From positions 19,566 through 83,565 of the forward strand of contig CAVPPJ010000001.1 in the NCBI GenBank assembly GCA_963707065.1: a stretch of 64,000 nucleotides of DNA. The letters are read 5' to 3'. This document shows positions 60,008 through 64,000 of the stretch, one piece after another (position 1 is the first letter of the stretch; every line of letters starts with the position of its first letter). The notes beneath the pieces were generated by a model. It had not been told where the DNA came from. It saw only the letters and a list, made by a program, of their open reading frames with translations, and made no database searches. Both the position numbers and the translations under genes were made by a program. The stretch is from Palsa-506 sp963707065. Lineage in GTDB: Bacteria; Actinomycetota; Actinomycetes; Streptosporangiales; Streptosporangiaceae.

Positions 60008-60894
60008 TGACGTTCGTCGAAGAGGCGGACAAGGATACTCTCATCCCGCCGGCCTCACGGCGGAGGCGGTCGTTCCAGCCGCACTACCCGGCGTGGCTGA
60101 CGGTGCCATCCTTCGTCTACTACGCCATCTTCTTCCTCGGACCGATGGCGATCCTGGTGGCGTTCTCGCTGGCGACCCAGCGCGGGTTCGGCAGTCTCAC
60201 CTACGGGTTCGACATATCGCAGTACCGCCAGATCGCCAGCTCGCTGTACGTCACGATCTTCGTGCGCACGCTCGTGATGGCCTCGATTGGGTCGCTGCTG
60301 ACGATCGCGGTGGGCTATCCGCTCGCCTACTGGATGGCCCGCTACCTGACGACGTACAAAATGCTGGCGCTGCTCTTGCTCATCGTGCCGTTCTGGACGT
60401 CATTCCTGATCCGCACCTACGCACTCAAGATCATCCTGGACCCGAAGGGCTACCTCGCCAGGGACCTCGGCATCAACATCCTGTACACCAAGTACGCGGT
60501 GGCCGTGGGCCTGGCGTACAACTACCTGCCGTTGTTCATCCTGCCGGTGTTCGCCTCGCTGGAACGGATGGACTGGTCGCTGATCGAGGCCGCCACCGAC
60601 CTGGGGGCGCGCCCGTTCACGGCGTTCCGGGAGATCACGCTCCGGCTCACCCTCCCCGGCGTGATCACCGGCGCCCTGCTGGTGTTCATCCCGATGACCG
60701 GCGAGTACATCATCCCCGACATCTTGAGCGGCGGGAATTACGAATTCGTCGGGAATGTCATCGGCGACCAGTTCAATCAGGCCCAGGACCAGCCGTTCGG
60801 CTCGGCGCTGTCGATCGCGCTGATGGCGGTCCTGTCGGTGTTCGTCATCGTCTACATCCTGTTCGCCAGGAAGGAGGAACGCTTCGGTGGCTAG
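60007..60894 (+). CDS. potB: ABC transporter permease (PotB-like)
   Basis: 295 residues, ATG 60007 overlapping the preceding stop. Six hydrophobic segments (VYYAIFFLGPMAILVAFSLA, RTLVMASIGSLLTIAVGYPL, ALLLLIVPFWTSFLIRTYAL and others). The EAA loop that docks on the ATPase reads LIEAATDLGARPFTAFREIT, then LPGVITGALLVFIP. It forms the transmembrane pore with the PotC-like partner, whose GTG overlaps this gene by eight bases. Confidence 0.88.
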   Translation: MTFVEEADKDTLIPPASRRRRSFQPHYPAWLTVPSFVYYAIFFLGPMAILVAFSLATQRGFGSLTYGFDISQYRQIASSLYVTIFVRTLVMASIGSLLTIAVGYPLAYWMARYLTTYKMLALLLLIVPFWTSFLIRTYALKIILDPKGYLARDLGINILYTKYAVAVGLAYNYLPLFILPVFASLERMDWSLIEAATDLGARPFTAFREITLRLTLPGVITGALLVFIPMTGEYIIPDILSGGNYEFVGNVIGDQFNQAQDQPFGSALSIALMAVLSVFVIVYILFARKEERFGG

Positions 60895-61807
60895 GCGCGT
60901 CAAGGCCAAACAGGGATTCACCGCTTGGGCGATGGTGGTATACGCCTTCTTGTACCTGCCAATCCTGATCATGGTGATCTTTGCCTTCAACAAGCCGTCG
61001 GCCTCCGCGCTCGCCGGCTACCACGGCTCCAACGTCTGCAACATCCCGCCCGCGCAGATCGGCAACATCACGGTGTGGAACGGGTTCACCTCGTGCTGGT
61101 TCAGCGCCGGCCTGCACGACCCCACCTACATCCCCGCCATCGTCGTCAGCCTGCAGATCGCCGCCGTGGCGTCCATCATCGCCACGCTTCTGGGACTGGG
61201 CGCGGCGCTGGCCTTGGCCCGGATGAAGCCGCGGCTCCGCGCGCCGTTCGACGTCCTCGTGTACCTGACCCTCGTCGTTCCCGAGATCGTCATCGCGGTA
61301 GCCTCCCTCATCTTCTTCGTGCAGGCACGCAGCTACTTCCACGCCTTCCCCGCGCTGGGGAAGGGCACGATCCTGCTCGGCCAGGTGGTGTTCAGCGCCT
61401 CGGTGGCCATGCTCATCATCCGGGCCAGGTTCGTCGGCATGGGCGACTCGCTCGAGGAGGCCGCCTACGACCTCGGCTCGGGGCCGCTGGCCACCTTCCG
61501 CCAGGTAACCCTCCCCCGGCTGATGCCCGCCATCGTGGCCGCGGCCCTGCTGTCCTTCACATTCTCGTTCGACGACTACGTCCTGCCTGCTTTCACGAAC
61601 GGCACGACCAACACCTGGCCCATCGTCTTGTTCTCGGCCGTGCGGTTCGGGCTCACCCCCGCGGTGAACGCCCTCGCCACGATCATGCTCGGCGCGACCG
61701 TGCTGGCGATAATAATCACCGCTGTCATCCTGCGCCGCAGTCGCGTGCAAACCACCCCCCGCCAAGAGCAAGCGGGGGGCCTGGACGCCGCCCTGGGCCT
61801 GCGGTAG
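60887..61807 (+). CDS. potC: ABC transporter permease (PotC-like)
   Basis: 306 residues from GTG 60887, overlapping the PotB-like stop. Transmembrane helices include VVYAFLYLPILIMVIFAFNK and YLTLVVPEIVIAVASLIFFV. EAA loop: SLEEAAYDLGSGPLATFRQV, then LPRLMPAIVAAALLSFTFSF. One extra-cytoplasmic loop is longer than in E. coli PotC (GYHGSNVCNIPPAQIGN, WNGFTSCWFSAGL) and holds two Cys that might pair. A GC-rich hairpin (61755-61779) lies in the last codons. Confidence 0.88.
   Translation: MARRVKAKQGFTAWAMVVYAFLYLPILIMVIFAFNKPSASALAGYHGSNVCNIPPAQIGNITVWNGFTSCWFSAGLHDPTYIPAIVVSLQIAAVASIIATLLGLGAALALARMKPRLRAPFDVLVYLTLVVPEIVIAVASLIFFVQARSYFHAFPALGKGTILLGQVVFSASVAMLIIRARFVGMGDSLEEAAYDLGSGPLATFRQVTLPRLMPAIVAAALLSFTFSFDDYVLPAFTNGTTNTWPIVLFSAVRFGLTPAVNALATIMLGATVLAIIITAVILRRSRVQTTPRQEQAGGLDAALGLR
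61755..61779 (+). terminator. GC-rich hairpin at the 3' end of the permease gene
   Basis: CCCCCCGC-CAAGAGCAA-GCGGGGGG: perfect 8-bp G/C stem inside the last codons of the permease gene, 41 bp before the glycosyltransferase start. It could act as a partial terminator or transcript-stability element that sets lower downstream expression. Confidence 0.4.
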
Positions 61808-61819
61808 CAGGAGCCTCCT

Positions 61820-63106
61820 GTGAACGAGCGGCCACTGACTATCCTGTTCATGCCGGAGAGCGCGTACGGGCCGACCAATAATCGCATCGGGATCGGCGAC
61901 GTGCTGCGCCGCCGTGGCCACAGGGTCGTGTTCGCGGCTGAGGCATCTTGGCGGGGGCGCCTCGAACCGCTCGGCTTCACCGAAGACCTCGTCGATCTGG
62001 CGCCTCCCCGGGTCAACGCAGCCAGCCAGGACGCCGGGCAGTTCTGGAAGGACTTCATCCGGGACACAGCGCCGGAGTTTCGCAAGCCGACGATCGAACA
62101 ACTGGACACGTGGATCAGGCCGGTCTGGGCGGAGCTGGTCAGCGGCGCGCGGTACTGCCAGCAGCAACTCATTGAGATCATCGAGCGCACTCGGCCAGAT
62201 GTGATCGTTGAGGACAACGTGGTCGGCTTCCCGGCCCTGATGACCGCAGGGGCACCGTTCGTGCGTATCGTGTCCTGCAACCCGCTTGAGATCAAGGATC
62301 CGAACGTCCCGCCCGCGTTCTCTGGCTACCCGGCGGCAGACCCGGCCGGGTGGCAAGCGTTTCATGACGAATATGAGTGGGTGCACCGGCCGATGTGGGC
62401 GGAGTTCAACGCCTGGGTCACCGAGCAGGGCGCGCCACCACTGCCTGATCTGGAGTTCATCCACGAAGGCGCGGTCAACTTGTACGTCTACCCGGAGCTC
62501 GCCGACTACCGGCGTGCCCGGCCGCTGGCGCCCTCCTGGCACCGGATTGATTCCTCCGTGCGGGAGACCGACGAGAAGTTCACGCTGCCTGATGCGCTCG
62601 CCGAGGGTGCGCTCATCTACTTCTCACTTGGTTCACTCGGGTCGGCCGACGTACAGCTGATGAGGCGGGTGATCAACTGCTTGTCCGCGACCCCGCACCG
62701 CTACATCGTGTCCAAGGGGCCGCTGCATGACGAGATCGAGCTGGCCCCCAACATGACCGGTGCCGAGTTCTTGCCGCAGACGTCGATCCTCCCGATCTGC
62801 GACTTGGTGATCACTCATGGCGGCAACAACACAGTCACCGAGTGCCTGCACTTCGGAAAGCCGATGATCGTCTTGCCGCTCTTCTGGGACCAGTACGACA
62901 ACGCGCAGCGCATACAAGAGCTGGGTCTGGGCGTCCGCCTCAATACCTACCAATTCACCGACGCCGAGTTGCACGACGCGCTGAACCGCCTGCTCACCCA
63001 CTCTGGGTTGCGCAGCCGGCTGACCGCCGCGGCGGCCACGATCCAGCAGCGCGACGGCGTCCGCAAGGCCGCTGATCTCGTCGAGCAAACGGCGGCGGCG
63101 AGGTAA
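61820..63106 (+). CDS. GT1-family (macrolide/UGT-like) glycosyltransferase
   Basis: GTG 61820 after AGGAG. 428 residues in two Rossmann-like halves. N-terminal acceptor domain: ILFMPESAYGPTNNRIGIGD and VLRRRGHRVVFAAEASWRGR. C-terminal donor domain: ALIYFSLGSLGSADVQLMRR, then PQTSILPICDLVITHGGNNT and VTECLHFGKPMIVLPLFWDQ, the UGT/MGT signature with the His-Gly-Gly that contacts the sugar nucleotide. It may glycosylate a lipid or small hydrophobic molecule; acceptor not predictable. It sits 12 bp after the transporter operon and is probably cotranscribed. Confidence 0.88.
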   Translation: MNERPLTILFMPESAYGPTNNRIGIGDVLRRRGHRVVFAAEASWRGRLEPLGFTEDLVDLAPPRVNAASQDAGQFWKDFIRDTAPEFRKPTIEQLDTWIRPVWAELVSGARYCQQQLIEIIERTRPDVIVEDNVVGFPALMTAGAPFVRIVSCNPLEIKDPNVPPAFSGYPAADPAGWQAFHDEYEWVHRPMWAEFNAWVTEQGAPPLPDLEFIHEGAVNLYVYPELADYRRARPLAPSWHRIDSSVRETDEKFTLPDALAEGALIYFSLGSLGSADVQLMRRVINCLSATPHRYIVSKGPLHDEIELAPNMTGAEFLPQTSILPICDLVITHGGNNTVTECLHFGKPMIVLPLFWDQYDNAQRIQELGLGVRLNTYQFTDAELHDALNRLLTHSGLRSRLTAAAATIQQRDGVRKAADLVEQTAAAR

Positions 63107-63586
63107 TCAGAGGACCAACCATTCCGGGCTGGAGTCGCAGGGTTTACGAGCTTCACCACGCTGTGGTTGCTGCGGAGGCGGCTCAGGACGGTTGCGGGGA
63201 GGAGAGGGCGTCACAAGGCTCCTGCCGGAATTGCGGCCGTGCAGCTAGCGTCGTCCTCTGGCTGCCCGGGTCTTCGCATGTTGTCTGGCAGCGAGATCCA
63301 CCGGGTCGCTGGCCTCCAGCCAGGTGGACGATGCACGTGGCACGCTCCTTCCTCGCGCATGCAGCTGCAGATGCCGGCCGGGCCATGACCGAAACGCTGC
63401 GCGGATGGGACACCGGTAAGCCCGCGGAAAACGGAACCATGGTTCGCCTGGCGGTGCGCAGCACCGCCTATCCGAGTTAACTGAAAGGATGACGGCCCGG
63501 CTCAAGGTCGCCGATGGGAGCCGGCGCGGCCACCTATGGGACTCGCGTCCATTGCGCGGCGACCGGCGGTGGGGAGGGGAGTCACG
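63107..63586. other. Gap between the glycosyltransferase and the decarboxylase
   Basis: About 480 bp. A 105-codon plus-strand frame ending at 63480 is possible (its end reads FLAHAAADAGRAMTETLRGW then DTGKPAENGTMVRLAV) but lacks recognised homology and a clear start, so I do not call it as a gene. GGAGGGGA precedes the next start. Confidence 0.35.
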
Positions 63587-64000
63587 GTGGACCATCCGCT
63601 GGCTATGGATGTGGAGGCGATGCGGCGCACCGGGTATGCGGCCGTGGATGCGCTGGTGGACCGGCTGGCGGACCCGGAGGCCGATCCGGTGTTGCGCCGC
63701 GCCAGCCCGGCGGAGATGCGGGCCCTGCTGGGCGGCCCGGCCCCGGAGCAGGGGGGTGGCCTGGACGCGGTCCTGGCCCGGGTGATTGAGGATGTGCTGC
63801 CGTATGCGGCCGGGACCAATCATCCCGGGTACTTCGCGTTCATCCCCTACTTCACCACCTGGCCGGCGGCGGTGGCGGAGCTGATAGCGGCCGCGGCCAA
63901 TGTGTCTCCCTGGGCGTGGATGGAGTCGCCCGCCGCGACCCAGATTGAGCTAGAGGTTGTCGACTGGTTCCGCAGCTGGCTGGGGATGCCCGCTGGCACG
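63587..64000 (+). CDS. PLP-dependent aromatic-amino-acid/tyrosine-type decarboxylase, 3'-truncated by the window
   Basis: GTG 63587 with GGAGGGGA upstream; the frame stays open to base 64000 (138 codons). The N-terminus fits group II PLP decarboxylases: DVEAMRRTGYAAVDALVDRL, then VLPYAAGTNHPGYFAFIPYF, VSPWAWMESPAATQIELEVV and DWFRSWLGMP. In the family these residues precede the PLP-lysine domain, which lies outside the window. Likely substrates are aromatic L-amino acids or similar; a link to polyamine or amine transport by the upstream operon is only suggested by position. Confidence 0.8.
   Translation, partial: MDHPLAMDVEAMRRTGYAAVDALVDRLADPEADPVLRRASPAEMRALLGGPAPEQGGGLDAVLARVIEDVLPYAAGTNHPGYFAFIPYFTTWPAAVAELIAAAANVSPWAWMESPAATQIELEVVDWFRSWLGMPAGT

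Overview
The window is a high-GC, strongly G/C-third-position chromosome segment of an actinomycete: GTG/TTG starts, SARP and NB-ARC/TPR regulators, HxlR, MarR and DUF2254 proteins, and an AICE-style tRNA attachment site. I cannot name the genus. Many genes are broken by single-base frameshifts or lone stop codons, and several stretches hold only gene fragments. The segment is therefore either decaying accessory DNA or a draft assembly with indel errors.

Layout. 0-6.6 kb: a hydrogenase-4/complex-I-like membrane cluster (HyfG-, HyfI-, HyfB- and a truncated HyfC-like subunit) interrupted by universal stress proteins. Its HyfI-like subunit has lost the cysteines of the proximal iron-sulfur cluster. 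6.6-9.2 kb: a DUF2254 membrane protein among amidase, SRPBCC and AraC remnants. 9.2-17.1 kb: an ion-homeostasis block with a CaCA exchanger, a DUF4118 protein, an NhaA antiporter fused to a DsbA-like thioredoxin domain, and a MarR-CLC operon with a palindromic operator. 17.1-43.4 kb: a probable relic integrative element, bounded by two ~300-bp direct repeats that each end in the same 48-bp 3' half of a tRNA-Val(TAC). It carries an integrase stump, HxlR/methyltransferase, one copy of a redox/stress module, IS3-like and IS1380 sequences, a two-gene trypsin/NACHT/WD40 conflict system, an MFS exporter, SDR and 3-hydroxyisobutyrate-dehydrogenase-like oxidoreductases, a split aldo/keto reductase, and a ferritin-like protein. 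43.4-53.5 kb: a SARP regulator, small exported proteins with broken frames, a third partial copy of the terminal repeat, a phage-type lysin and an XRE-NB-ARC-TPR protein. 53.5-57.2 kb: the intact second copy of the redox/stress module (GNAT, PQ-loop protein, receiver-like/thioredoxin-reductase-like fusion, CBS protein). 57.6-64 kb: a polyamine-type ABC transporter operon (ATPase, lipoprotein, two permeases) followed by a GT1 glycosyltransferase and the start of a PLP-dependent decarboxylase.

How the genes fit together. Universal stress proteins, a CBS-pair protein, a flavin oxidoreductase fusion, a GNAT enzyme and an Hyf-like complex occur together in actinobacterial hypoxia/dormancy regulons, and one imperfect DosR-like box precedes the HyfC-like gene; this link is inference. 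The best candidate for an unusual system is at 26.5-30.8 kb. A small trypsin-co-occurring protein overlaps by four bases a 1343-residue protein with a serine-protease domain, a NACHT-type NTPase and 13 nearly identical WD40 units plus a degenerate fourteenth. This is the architecture expected of a self/non-self or phage-triggered proteolytic conflict system.
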